Below are positions 10,529 through 21,930 of a stretch of 64,000 bases of DNA, piece after piece. The notes under the pieces are model-generated. The model saw only the letters and a list, made by a program, of their open reading frames with translations, did no database searches and had not been told where the DNA came from. Location of the stretch: assembly GCF_001039355.2 (NCBI RefSeq), contig NW_019775509.1, forward strand, positions 226,954 to 290,953, given 5' to 3'. The first letter of the stretch is position 1. Every line of letters begins with the position of its first letter. The translations under genes were made by a program, and so were the position numbers. The DNA is from Lingula anatina (Eukaryota; Brachiopoda; Lingulata; Lingulida; Lingulidae).

Positions 10529-13527
10529 ACACTTCCCCCATAGATCTTGCTGCTTTAGGGTTTTATATCTTCAAAGTTCTACCAAGACCTATGCATGATT
10601 TACAAGCCTTTTAGGGTGAATTTTTATTTTTTCCAGTCATGGTTATGGATCCATATGTTCCTCCAGAGGGAGATGGCAAGGTTTCCATATTGAGCAAAAA
10701 GGTCAGTTAATGCTATGAAATCGATATAATGGCTGACTGAAAATTTGTTTTAAAGATTGTATTACTTCCTACAGAGTCATGCTGTGGTCTGTATAAGAAA
10801 TAATAAGAAACAATGTTAATCCCTTGGTGCATTTTATTAGGTCGCATTCAGAACAGAAAATCCTCGGACTTGTAGATCAAATATGGCCCACCCAGTCAAA
10901 AGACATGCTTATAATCCCCTGAGGGTCTCCCTGCCTGCAGGGGCATAGCAATTTAACCTCAGGGTCTCCGAGTGTGGTTGCGGCAAGACCATCAAGGGAT
11001 TAGGCAGCTTCCTTTGATATGGGGTTGGCCATATTTAGTTCCACGTATCAGTAGGTCCGTGAATCAACTTTTCTGAATGCAACTTTACACAATCTAGATG
11101 GCAAAAAGGGAGAATTGGATGTCAATCATTGATAGCCATAAAATTAGGATTGCTTTGATGACATTTAAAGTGCACTTGGTGCATAAAAACATTTTGAATA
11201 AAAGCAGGGTGGGAGGCATTGTCTGTATTTTCTTCATGTTTGCTAAATGGTAAGATTATTTTAGCTAGAAAAGATGCATGAAAGTTTGGTTTCTGATTAT
11301 TTTTCACCAATTTGTCATGAATTCTGATAAATGATTTTCTGGTATCTGGTTTGAAACGGAAATCATTTATTTATTTATTTTTATTTATTTACTTATCAAT
11401 TTTTGTCCAGGGAGCAAAAGACAGGATGGAGAAACTAACCAAGAAGGGTACCCAGATCCAGCACATCCGGAAGATCAAGAAGTACGAACCTAACTGGTCT
11501 GCCCCCGAGTTTGCTGAAGAAGCAGCAGAGGTCTATAGAGAGGCACATGAACTATTGATGAAGTAAGATGAGATTTAAAAGAAAAGTTTTTATGATTTGT
11601 TCATTCATCTATCCAGTAATTTATTTATTTGGTTATTTATTTATAAATGATAAAAATAAAAATAGCAATAATAATAACACTTGTTATTATTGTTATTAAT
11701 AATAATAATAATAAATAATAATGATAATAATTGTCATAAAAGTATGAAATAAAAAAATTAATAAAAAAATCAGTTGCGTTCATTGAAAATGTATTGCTGA
11801 TGGGTAGAAGCTTCTTGGTTTGTGTGGAAGTTACCTCTAGGGATCATTGTCATATTGATGAAATAGGTATTTACCAACTGACAGTGACTGTTGACTGGAG
11901 GACCCTTCTTGAGCACTTGTGACTGGCATTTTTCACAGTTAAGGCAATTCTGGGCTTCCTCTGTAGCATTACCTTACCAGATGGTAAAAGTGTGCCATGC
12001 ATGATTATTTAATATGTGTTTCCTTGCCAAACTTAACGGAGTGTGGGCTGCATCATGGTGTTTCAGTTGTCTTAATTAAAATTAATTAATTGTCACCAGG
12101 TTCCCATGGTTTAATTAATTAATTTATTTTAATAAACTTAGTTATTTATTTATTTCAGCTTCCAAGACAATGAAGAGAGATTGCATGATCTGATAACGAC
12201 CAAAGCATGGAGTGTAAGTAGACAGCTTATTTATCCCCTTAAACATGAGATTATATGTTGCTGGTGGAAAATGATGGCGGGATTAATACGTCGCTGGTTT
12301 GTGGGCAACTGTTACGTTCACGAAATTCATATCCCGTCGTCAGATTAATCTGCATAATACAAACGCAGCTCTTACTTAGTCAGTGCGGGAGAATATCATA
12401 AATAGTTATTTAAGGCAAAGTTTGCTCATTTATATGCCCTATAAATTTTTTTACAACAGTTCATGTAATTTAAGGGATAACAACTGTTCATTTTGGCCAA
12501 AAAATGGATTTTCCTGGGGTAAACAACAATTTACCCATTCTTACCAATGGTTAATGAATCCATTTCTACATTCAAATTTAGTGCCTGTTTTTTTCTAGAA
12601 AGTTTGCTTTTTTAGTAATAATCTCTGCAGAGATTACTATAGCCATCTATGGAGGTCACATGGTCGGATGTCAAGCACAGATTTTAGAATAATTGCTTTA
12701 ACTGCCATTTTTGGTGGTGAAATAGAATATATATTATTATATTTCCTTGAGTTGTTAACAATGTTTTTATTGTGAAATATAGATTTCACACAAAAAGTTG
12801 TTATCCCTTTAAGGTAACTGTTCTGCATGTTAAGCCAGCTGAGATGTGCGTTAGTTTTGATTTCTCAGGCACCAAGCCAGGGGTGATTTGTGAGCTTCAA
12901 ACGAAGCTGCATTTTTGTTGGGAAAAGGTCAGTTTTGTCTAGGTACACTTAGTTTTTATATGTACACTGAGTACAGTAATGTTCCTATATGGCTAGCATA
13001 CTGGGGGGTAAAAAGAAATAGGGGATTACTGGCTACATATACGTACAGGTAACAATCTAGCCATTGCATCCCACTGGTAACAGAAAACTCTCTATTTAGC
13101 ATCCGAGGGAGTTTATAAATAGTCTGAGTAAAATGTGAGAGTTGAAATATATATTGCGGACATTCAGAATATTTTACACAATATATAAGGTAATGGCTGG
13201 ACCATTGCAGTGGAAAAAACGCCAGTTTTTTAAATCATTAAAATACATTTCTTTGAAGCATTTTAGTCTTTACTGTATAGAATAGAAATTTTAGGTTGTC
13301 TTCTTTTTAACTGTGTTGCTACCACTCAATAGGAATGTTCTAATTTTAAGAATATATTTAATACTTAAAATAAAATACAGTATCTGTAATTATTAACAAT
13401 TTGCCTTCTTGAAAAGATGGAGCCATTACCGCATTATATATGTATATAAGTCCCTTGTGCTTTGCATTCAGAGGATCAGTCTTCTTATTACTAATATTAC
13501 AAACATGACACTTCCTTATTACAAAAA

Positions 13528-13562
<35 letters not shown>

Positions 13563-16493
13563 AATGAAAATAATAATAAATTGAATTATAAGATAGATTG
13601 ATTTAGAAGTAAATAAAATGAAAATAATAATAATGATGATGAAATGAATTATAAGATAGATTGATTTAGAAGTAAATAAATAAAATGAAAATAATAATGA
13701 TAGTGAAATGAATTATAAGAATTATAAGTTATTCAATTTCTGGAAATGGCAATTATTTTCAGATTTTTGTAAGATGTAATGTATATTTAAGACTGACAAT
13801 GAGTACATAAATTGGCAAGACCAGGGGAGATATATCAAAATACATACATTATTACAGTACAACATTGTGTCGTGATGTTTTGCCATTTTTTGAATTGTGA
13901 AGTATCCATAACCTATTTATTTTTATTCTCATCTGAAAAGAAAAAATCAACCATAAATTTAAGATGTAATTTCAATAAGAGAAAAAGTTTATCTCTGTCG
14001 TGTTAGGCAGCAAATGACCATGTAGCAAAACAAAAGTTGTAGAAAAATGAATATCTTAAAAGAGATTACCCATTTATTTCATGGGTAATCGGCACCCGAT
14101 GACCTGAAAAGATTTTATCATGCTATCAGACCAGGGTTGGCTGAAAGTTGTAACTTGCACAGTTTCCTCAATTCTGTCAAGTTAGATGTGAATTAATGTT
14201 AAATAAAACTCTTATCCAACTATTATTTCCTGGTGCAGTGACTTTAGTACAATGGCTCTTTGTTCAGCAGAGTTTTTTAAAGTACCTGGTTTCTCGTTTT
14301 CTGATGTTTTAGACCCCATTCCCATACCTACATCATTCCCATACTTAGCAGCTTAAGGGGCTTAGATGTCTGTCAAGCCTACTTGAGCTGCTTATTGATA
14401 GTTTTAATTACTCCCTCACAGCTTTATTAGGTTGCCAGACATCAGATCTGCATAAGCTCAATGCATTTTGGCCAGTAACCCTTCGGAGATGGGTCGATCT
14501 TGATAGATCGATCTAGGTATGGGAACTGGGTCATAGATCTGAATCAAAGAAAGGTCATGGTGTTACTTTTTTGGGAGAGGGGGAAGGGAGACTTGCTGAA
14601 CCTGTTCTTAGGCTTCACTGGTTTTTGTGAAATTGGTGATATGGGGTGGATGAGAAGTGTTCTGTCCCCCCATTCCCTGAATCTTCCCCCCTCCCATCCC
14701 CTCCCCCTCTCAAAAGTCACTCATTCTAACAGACCACCCCTCCTTGCTTAATTGTTTTTTCTTAAGAAATCCAGTAACCAGGAGAAGAGGCCAGTTTTGC
14801 TCAAGATTAGATTGAAAGATTTTCTTTTTATTATATTTTTATTTTTAAGTTTTCATTTTTTATCGTTAACTGGTAACTGATTTGCTATGGAAGAAAATTA
14901 TGGTAAAGTATGCATACACCACTGATTTTGATTTATTTTCTGGTGTTATTTTAATACATTGAACAAAATGTCAGTGAGAATTTACCTGTGACGTCAATAG
15001 TGGGTTGAAAATCCAGGCATCTCTAGTTAACACCTGAACTGATTAAAATGCTAAGAAAATGACTGCAAATAATTACAAATTATCATTTACGTCATTTTAG
15101 GCCACACAGAATGACATGCACTTTGAGGAATTTACATATTTCAGAGGCAGATTTAGGGGGGCGGGACCCCCTTTGATTTTTGGGAAAAAAATCACACCAA
15201 TGGTCCCCTCTTGAAATTAGAATTTTGACTGGCTGAATCAGTTTTAATAAGCCATACCAAATGGCACTGTTCGCCCTCTGAAATCCCAAAATGTGAAGCC
15301 AACCCCCCCCCCCACACCAAGGGGTTTTGGGGGTAATCAGCTTTGCATCCGCGGACCCCCTCCCCTTCAAATAATCCTGGATTTGCCCCTGTATTTTATG
15401 TATTAACTAAAAAATGCATCACAGCAATGTTGACCTTTTTCATTTGTCTAATTTTTCTAGGACATGACGCATGGTCTCAAGTTCAAAACTTTGAGATGGG
15501 AATTTGTGGAGTCCGTGGAACCACCCGTTGTAGTCCATGTGAGAGTAGCCAACATGATAAATGATGATAATCTGTATGGTCAAGTCACTGTAAGGCTCCA
15601 CACAAAACAGGTAGGTATTAGAATACTATCAGAATTGTACAGGCCCGTAGCCAAGGGGGGTTCGGGGGATTGGAAAGAACCGCCCCTTTTGCAGGGAAAA
15701 GGTCCACTCTGGGTAAAATTTGATCTAGGTACATGAAGTTTTTATGTGAAAAGGTCCACTTTTTCAGAAAAAGAACCCTCCTTTTGAAATTGCTGGCTAC
15801 GGGCCTGTTTTATATTAATTTTCTACATTGTATGAATCAGAGATATGTGACATAAAGGGGTGGATTTAGGCCATCTTCTGGGTCTTCCAGAAGACAGTCA
15901 GATTTTCAAGTTTACATTGACGGGTATCTATTTTTTCTGAAGAAGTATGAATAAGGAAAATCAAGCAGCTTTGCAAGATACGTAAAACAGAAAATATGAC
16001 TTTGGGAGATTTTCAGTTGTGGATAGTATATATCTTAAATAAAAATAGAAAAGTAACAATTGTTCTTGATAACTTATAGATGTAAATCAGTGATTTTTGT
16101 CGATATATTTCATTCATCTGCAATCTTTTTTTTCTTTTTCTTGTCATCATGATAAGTAAAGTATTGAATTCAATTAAATTTCTGTGAAATTTACTGGAGT
16201 AATTTTGTAAATGGAAGAAACTTTTTTTTCAGATTTTAGCCCTGTATGATCGCTTTGGCAGACTCATGTACGGCAGCGAGAAGCAAGTCAAGGATGTGTT
16301 AGAATACATCGTGTTTGAAACCCACTTGATTGATCCACATAGACGATGGCGAATTCACGCCAAAATCACCCCTGAGTGGGTCAAGCAAACGCCGCCCGTG
16401 GTGTTAAGAACAAACATTGAGCCTGAAGAAAAAGAAGAAGAAGACGATGAAGAAAATAAAGAAGAATCTGCACTGGTGGAAGGGAAATCATGA
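8206..16493 (+). CDS. MRPL45: Large mitoribosomal subunit protein mL45 (Tim44-like fold)
   Basis: Structural protein of the 39S mitoribosomal subunit, near the peptide exit where it contacts the inner membrane. Exons: 8206-8262, 8676-8831, 9659-9794, 10637-10701, 11411-11562, 12159-12213, 15461-15610, 16233-16493. All junctions have AG/GT and matching phase; the total is 344 codons including TGA (343 residues; human about 306). The N-terminus [19 protein letters not shown] is basic, lacks acidic residues and looks like a mitochondrial presequence. Family blocks are [12 protein letters not shown] (residues ~124-135), [66 protein letters not shown] and [19 protein letters not shown]. The C-terminus is an acidic [10 protein letters not shown] tail, longer than in mammals. 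The gene is divergent from BZW, and its introns are rich in mobile-element copies. Confidence 0.96.
9060..9170. mobile_element. Half-copy of family 1-related foldback element
   Basis: Words CAACTCTGCGGGGACTC, TGCAATCAGCTTAA and CACACCTCCTGGCATTGAG match one arm of the elements at 19201-19405 and 57686-57890. Only one arm is recognisable. It lies in MRPL45 intron 2. Confidence 0.6.
10022..10385. mobile_element. MITE-like element, family 3, right end lost
   Basis: Begins with AGGGATAACAACTGTT, then TTTTGGCCAAAAAATG, and contains a 34-base T run, the inverted pair AATCTCTTAAGAGATT, and ATAGCCATCTATGGAGGTCA. About 350 bases align with the copy at 12473-12815, but the right terminal repeat is not recognisable here. 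In MRPL45 intron 3. Confidence 0.8.
10154..10187 (+). repeat. Poly-T tract
   Basis: 34 consecutive T inside the family 3 element at 10022-10385. The sister copy at 12473-12815 has only a short T run at this point, so the tract expanded after insertion. Confidence 0.95.
10495..10532 (+). repeat. Poly-C / (CA)n tract
   Basis: A C homopolymer of about 20 bases followed by about 18 bases of CA repeat, in MRPL45 intron 3, about 100 bases before exon 4. Confidence 0.95.
10841..11086. mobile_element. MITE-like foldback element, family 2
   Basis: Inverted ends GTCGCATTCAGAACAGAAAA and TTTTCTGAATGCAAC, with inner inverted words AAATATGGCC and GGCCATATTTAG and two facing GAGGGTCTCC-type segments. About 245 bases, non-coding, in MRPL45 intron 4. 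Related to 5088-5261 and 52699-52858. Confidence 0.75.
12473..12815. mobile_element. MITE-like element, family 3, both ends present
   Basis: Starts AGGGATAACAACTGTTC and ends AGTTGTTATCCCT, a 13-base terminal inverted repeat, flanked by TTA on both sides (possible target duplication). The centre carries ATAATCTCTGCAGAGATTA, a palindrome also seen in the 10022 copy. No coding capacity. In MRPL45 intron 6. Confidence 0.85.
12852..12960. repeat. Diverged copy of the 'GCTACGGGCCTG' repeat
   Basis: Words CAAGCCAGGGGTGATTTGTGA, GGGAAAAGGTC and CTAGGTACACTTAGTTTTTA match the repeat family at 15645-15807, 54476-54626 and 56090-56256, with more divergence. In MRPL45 intron 6. Confidence 0.6.
13525..13720. 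repeat. (AAAT)n microsatellite plus tandem AT-rich units
   Basis: A run of AAAT units at 13527-13564 is followed by two to three tandem units of about 70 bases containing AATTATAAGATAGATTGATT and AAAATGAAAATAATAAT. In MRPL45 intron 6. Confidence 0.85.
14312..14532. mobile_element. MITE-like foldback element, family 1
   Basis: Ends GACCCCATTCCCATACCTA and TAGGTATGGGAACTGGGTC are near-perfect inverted repeats. Inside are AGATGTCTGTCAAGCCTAC and GATAGATCGATCTAGG, shared with the copies at 5864, 18520, 54973 and 58660. In MRPL45 intron 6. Confidence 0.85.
15144..15388. mobile_element. Foldback repeat of the 'GGGGCGGATTTAG' type
   Basis: The left end GGCAGATTTAGGGGGGCGG and the right end ATCCTGGATTTGCCCCTG face each other, enclosing two G/C-rich inner segments (ACCCCCTTTGATTTTTGG and CCAAGGGGTTTTGGGGGTAA). 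About 245 bases, non-coding, ending about 70 bases before MRPL45 exon 7. Confidence 0.65.
15645..15807 (+). repeat. 'GTAGCCAAGGGGGGTTCG' interspersed repeat
   Basis: About 160 bases from CCCGTAGCCAAGGGGGGTTC to AAATTGCTGGCTACGGGCC, so the ends are inverted repeats. Internal words are AGAACCGCCC, AAAAGGTCCAC (twice) and GATCTAGGTACATG. Other copies lie at 54476-54626 (same orientation) and 56090-56256 (opposite). In MRPL45 intron 7. Confidence 0.85.
15853..15935. repeat. Fragment of the 'GGGGCGGATTTAG' element
   Basis: GGGGTGGATTTAGG, then TTCTGGGTCTTCCAGAAGA and TCAAGTTTACATTGA, are the inverse of the segment at 6558-6628. In MRPL45 intron 7. Confidence 0.6.
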
Positions 16494-16754
16494 GAAAAGA
16501 AACTTGTTCAGACTGAAAAGATAATTTTGGGTCTTACTGATAAAAGATTTTGTATATAAAACTTTTGACACTGGAGAAAACTGGATGTATTACACTTAAG
16601 AAATTAACTGCGGGGCTTAAGTGTCCAGAAGTACGTGTATAGTTCACATTCAAACTAATGTATATTCTTTTGTTATATCATGTATTTGAAATATATAGCA
16701 GGTTAAGTGAACAAGCGCTTGTACATGAAAGAATTTTTCCAAAAACAAAAAAGA

Positions 16755-16760
16755 AATAAA
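16755..16760 (+). other. Polyadenylation signal of MRPL45
   Basis: AATAAA about 260 bases after the MRPL45 stop codon, giving a compact 3' UTR of roughly 280 bases. Confidence 0.75.
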
Positions 16761-17550
16761 ACAACTATAATAATTATTTCAGTCTGTAATGGTTTGTTTT
16801 ACTTCTGGATGTGTAAGTGTATATGTACCAGTTGATTGCTTTTATAAAAGATCGTTTTGTTGACGCCCAACTTTCTTTTCTGCTGTCACCGCGCCTCTGC
16901 CGTATTTAGTATCACGTCAAAGGCATGCTGTTACTTCAGAGGTGACTTGCCAGCGTCCTTTGGAACTCGGGATGGTTCATTGATGAGATATGTAAGAAAG
17001 AAAGAAAGAAAAATACACCAATTTAAACTGAGGTTAGGACAAACGGGTGATAGAACGACGTAGCGGAGTGCATTGGGTTGTGTAGTTTTCCTATCGCTAT
17101 CTGCGTTAACTGTGCCTTGCACGAGCTTGCTACTCGCACTACGTCATAACATGGTGAAAAACACGGGGTGAAAAGGGAAAAATAAGGAACTAAATCTGAT
17201 TAATTGGCATCTAACTATATATGTACCTATATGTCAATAACTGGTAATGTAATAAACTTGGTATTTTTAAAGTGATAAACTAGATCAAAAAAGTTGTTAA
17301 GTAACGATATTACGTACCAATATGACAATAACTAGTAATGCAATAAACTTCGTATTTTGAGGTTTTCGGAAAGTGATCCAAGTCGGGGATTTTTTTTTTT
17401 CAATTTTACGCTACGATTCACCCTTGCAAAATCTCTAACCTAGATATTTGCCAACTATGTTACTTAACTTGAGAACGTATAAGGATATTGTTAGTTTTCC
17501 ATGCAGTATCTACGCTATGGATGTAAAGTAAAACTAGGAATGGTTGACGA

Positions 17551-17586
17551 AGTAAAGTAAAGCAAAGTAAAGTAAAGTAAAGTAAA
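17551..17586 (+). repeat. (AGTAA)n pentanucleotide repeat
   Basis: About seven units of AGTAA, one carrying a GCAAA variant. Confidence 0.9.
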
Positions 17587-18519
17587 AGGTTCTACATGTA
17601 TCTCCCTTCTCTCCTCTACCACAGAATAATCATCTACAGAGGGAGATACATGCTTACTGGTTAATTTTATTTTTAATTCAATTTAAAAACACATTTTTCG
17701 CAATTGCACTTTTCAATTCTGTGACGTGGCAGATTTAAAATATTTATGTAAAGACAGGCGTTGGTTTAGTTTTACATGGAGTTGTAACTTGATGTGATTC
17801 GTGCATCCGCTAGGAAAGTATTAGATCCTGAGACTGTGTTTAGTACCTTCAATCCCGACTTATTATAATCCGTAAATCAGTAGGCTACCATACTAAATCC
17901 TGTTATATCAGATCAAAAAGTGGACGGTGACCAAGAATATCGCGCCTCTGTCGTCCTCAAATCATGGGTCAGCGAACTTGTCATTGAGGATAGTAACCTG
18001 TTGTTGGACTTATTACTTTGGGCGCTGTCATTTGTGTTTATGAGTCAACACACCGAATTAGTGATTTTATTATCTATAAGTAATAAACTGCTATAATATC
18101 TGTTATTGCCTTAAAAACAGTTAATGCTGCAATGATGAGCCCGGAGGGGGGGGGGGGAGGTCATAGACGTTTCGTGCTCCTCTTAAATAATTAAATTTAT
18201 TATTGAATTTATAATTTACACCCCTCTTACTTCACTGCATAGAAAAATTATGTATCCGTTAGTCATGTGATCAACTCAAGATGTCACGTGGTGCATAACC
18301 AGTGATAATCATTATACATTGCGAAAGGCCATTGTGGAAAGAGCCAACCTGTTGTGTGATAAGGGGATTAAAGACGAGGTTCACTTTTCAGTTAGTTGTC
18401 CTCATTTTACTGATGAACGTGGTGAATTTTTTAATATTGCCAGACGTTTAATAACAATTTTGATTTCTTAAATGATAACGACAAGTTCTTATTTTTGTAG
18501 TGATTATATGGTAAATTAA

Positions 18520-18746
18520 GACCCCATTCCCATAGATTTTAGATCAATCTATCCCTGTGGGGAGTCTCGCTAGATTAATGTCAGCTAAGCCGGCTTAAGC
18601 GTCTGTCCCGCCTACTAAAAGCTGTAAGGGGGTAATTAACTATGGTGCGCGTTCGGCTGACTGCAATTTAGCGTGAACCCCCAGGGACTTAGGTCGATCT
18701 AAATCCAAATCTCTTGATCGATCTATATCTCTGGAAATGCACCCTT
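18520..18746. mobile_element. MITE-like foldback element, family 1
   Basis: About 225 bases. GACCCCATTCCCATAG at the left faces CTGGAAATGCACCC at the right. Inside are GGGGAGTCTCGCTAGATTA, TAAGCGTCTGTCCCGCCTAC, GTAAGGGGGTAATTAACT and AGCGTGAACCCCCAGGGA. It is closest to the copies at 54973 and 58660. Confidence 0.85.
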
Positions 18747-19200
18747 AGTTACCGAAACCTGCTGCCGATTTCTACAATTAAAAACTTTTATTTAAAAGTA
18801 ACGTTTTCATGTGTATTTTAAGCCATATTCAGCTTCTCATAGTATTACATAGAACTACCATGTTTTATCGTACTTAATTTGTATTTCTTTTTTATGGGTG
18901 AGACTTAAATAAAATGACTTGATCTTGATCATGTTAATCCAAGTACCAGTACGGAAATAAATTGAATAGAATATGCACAAGTGGCAGCCTATATACTAAA
19001 AAATAAACCACCGCTATGTGGGTAAGTGGCTAGACGAGTTTTTCTGTGTGCGAAGGGCGGAGTTGTAGACAGAACTCTCCACCTCTCACGTTCATATGTC
19101 CCTAATGAACTTCATGTGTTCCACTGCTGTCTCGGTAAAGACGTTCTATCTTTACTGCTGGCATGTGCGGTTATATCTCTGTTATGAAATACATCTTACT

Positions 19201-19405
19201 AAGGGCTCGTTTCCGATTAAATTATCGTTCTATGTAACTCAACTCAACTCTGCGGGACTTTCCAACGTACTCGTATAATCTTCAGCTTTTCTGTATTCTC
19301 CTCAACGCCAGGAGGAGGCGTGTTAGCCTGATTGCATTCAGCGAGAATCCCCGCGGAGTTAGATCGATCTACGTGGAACGATAGTATCATTGGGAATGCG
19401 CCCTT
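19201..19405. mobile_element. Foldback element related to family 1
   Basis: Ends AAGGGCTCGTTTCCGATTA and ATTGGGAATGCGCCCTT are inverted. The arms continue through TATCGTTCTATG and GGAACGATAG and through CTCTGCGGG and CCCCGCGGAG. The middle contains AACGCCAGGAGGAGGCGTGT. About 205 bases, non-coding. Confidence 0.8.
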
Positions 19406-19689
19406 AGTCTGGACATTAGTGGTACTAAAGCGTGCGAATTCGTCATCAGTAATTATTTTTGTAGTTATTTAGTTGTTTGTTTTTATCTTTGTCTGCGTGA
19501 TTTCAATGGAATTTGTGTCACGCCTTAAAATTATGCATGAAAACGCGCCCGACATGCTTCACGAATTTTGACTCACGTATAAAGATAGCTGTACTAACAA
19601 CTCCGAGATATTATTAGAAAATCTTCAGAACGTCAGCCCGTGGTACTTCATGTATAATTTTAACGCTACCATGCATTTATTTACGATAA

Positions 19690-20255
19690 TAACGATAATC
19701 TAATAATAGCATTCATTATGTCTCATATAGCGCATTCCATGATTTATTTTAATGCACTTTACAGGTATTGATATAAAATTCTAAAAAATACAATAATAAA
19801 ATGAAAGAAACTTAGTTAAAAGTTTAAAGAAATTAATCATAAAAATCTTTTTGAAAGATGAGATTTTTTTAGATACTTTAAAATCCTCATCACTTTCATC
19901 TCTTATATAAAAAGGAAGTTTGTGCTATAATTTTGGGGCATAAACAGCAAAAGCCTGGTCTCCATAAAATTGTTTACACTGTCTCACTATTTTAGTTTCA
20001 AATTGTTGTAAAAAGAGCTTTTTGTTTCCCTGTGTTTTTTAAACAGATGAATAAGATCTGCAATGTAACTTGATGTGTTTTTTAAGCATTTAAAACAATA
20101 CACAAGACTTAAAATAAAATAAAATTAATCGCCGGATTGGTAGCCGATGTAGATCTTTTAAGAGTAGTTTGTTTTTCATCTTTTAAACCAGTCTAACTGC
20201 TGAATTTTAATTATTTGGACTTTCTAAACTTTACTTTCACTTGGACAAGTTTTGG
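19690..20255 (-). mobile_element. Decayed non-LTR retrotransposon (LINE), reverse-transcriptase ORF 3' end
   Basis: On the minus strand, broken frames resemble the C-terminal tail typical of Jockey/CR1/L2-type LINE ORF2 proteins: LDWF near the start, VFKCLKN, LHLFKKHRETKSS, then QFYGDQAFAVYAPKL, LPFYIRDESDED and FKKIFMINFF. Stops and frameshifts interrupt it. The 3' side carries GGAATGCGCTATATGAG, like the GCGCTATATAA-type 3' end of many CR1/L2 elements. Only the last ~500 bases remain, as expected of a 5'-truncated insertion. The clade assignment is tentative. Confidence 0.7.
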
Positions 20256-21794
20256 TTGTTGCCACGAGAAGTAAATTACGGATCACCCCTACTCTCAATA
20301 GTAAAAGAGATGCAGACTAACAGATATTATTAATATGCTTTTCAAATTTTCCAGATGTATCAGAATTCACAAATCTCTCACAATGTCAGATGCTACCACA
20401 GACACATGCAAATGCGAACATTAGTTGTTGCAAAGTCAAAGGAAAAACAGATAATATCAGTTTTACTGTCAGATAGAGCAAGCTTGTAGGATAGCATCCC
20501 CACCCAGACCTCGTCAATTTTCTCAAAGGCTGACACCGCAGAGTAATCACACTATGTCCACGTGCAATAATAATAATAATAATGGCAAAAAAAGCGAAAA
20601 TAGGAAACATGGACATATACACCGCTGTTGCTTCTTGCATTTTTTAATTTTGAAAAAAAAAATGAAAATCAAAAAACGTAATTAATTTCAACGACATAAA
20701 TCCATTTTTGTCCATATACTATTAAATATACAGACCTAATGCATTTTGATAGCGTCTAGGAGTTTTTTCAACTTTTGTTTGACAGGAAGCCATAACAACG
20801 GCTCTCCATTTGTCTGGCGTAAAAAGCGTTTCATGATTGTTATGAGTGCAGCACGTGGAAGTTGTGTTTAATGGTCGTCTGCGTTCAACGATTGGCAGCA
20901 TCGGTTGCATGAAATTTCTCATTGGCGTCTAATCTGTTTTTCTTTTCTTTCCATTTCCGCCCGGGTCCTAAATGCAAGGACAACACACAAAGACGAGGTT
21001 GATTTATTTCAACATATTTAACTCCGGGGTTTTTAATGCTTTGGAATAAACGCCCCGTCATACTTAAACGCTGACAGATTTTTTGTCCCAAAATGAGTAT
21101 TTGCAACGAATATATCATGTTCTGTGTTGTATAAATTTGATTTTTATGGCCACGAAAAAGTCGGGAGCTTCCTGGCCTCATGACACAAATATATTTATTA
21201 CGTGCTTTCGGATATATATCATCATCATTTATAAAGTTATCGTCCGCGTAAATTGTATGCATATTTGTTAACATCAAACATTATTTTCCAACTTGCTTTG
21301 ACGCCTGATTAGACTAAAGACGCAGGTCAGCTCAATGCCCCTTAAACATGTAGTAAAGCGTCTGGGTCCTTATTTTTGACAGACTCCTGTTTTTTTTTTT
21401 TTTGACCCCCAGGTCTGGTCGGCACCGCATTGAATTACGCTGGCGAATAATCATGCAATTAAGTACATGTCTTTATTTTAAACTTTTTGAACATTCACTC
21501 AAAAGAGCAAGATGCAGGTTTACTTAAAAGATCGGGCCAGAAAAAAAAAAGAATTTCACTTGTAAGCAGTCCATGGGTTCATAAGAAACTTTGGTTATGC
21601 CTTGCTGAAATTTCCAATGCTAAACACCAAAAATGTCTGTTTACCAATTTGCCAAATTCTCCTGCAGAGAGGAAGTAAGTTTCGCATGCCCTCTGATACC
21701 ACTGCACTTATGAACAGTCGATTCAGCAATTTTGTAACAGACTGTTGGCGACCCCTGTGGGCAGAGAGTAACTCCCCGCCAGAAACGATTCTTA

Positions 21795-21930
21795 GGGACC
21801 AATTAACAGATTAATACGCCTCCTCGCTTCCAACATACTCGTACAGCTCTGTTGTTTTCTAGCCAGCACCAGGAGGAGACGTGTTAATCCGTTAATCTGA
21901 TTGCATTCAACGAGAATCCGGTTGAGTTCT
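21795..21930. mobile_element. Partial foldback element related to family 1
   Basis: TTAATACGCCTCCTCGCTTC and CACCAGGAGGAGACGTGTTAA form inverted arms, followed by CTGATTGCATTCAACGAGAAT, as in the 19201-19405 element. The outer ends are not recognisable. Confidence 0.65.

Noticed and set aside
20885-21277. 130-codon minus-strand ORF in the gene-poor interval
   Set aside because: No family resemblance, no splice context, mixed codon use and a shadow ORF opposite. Treated as chance.
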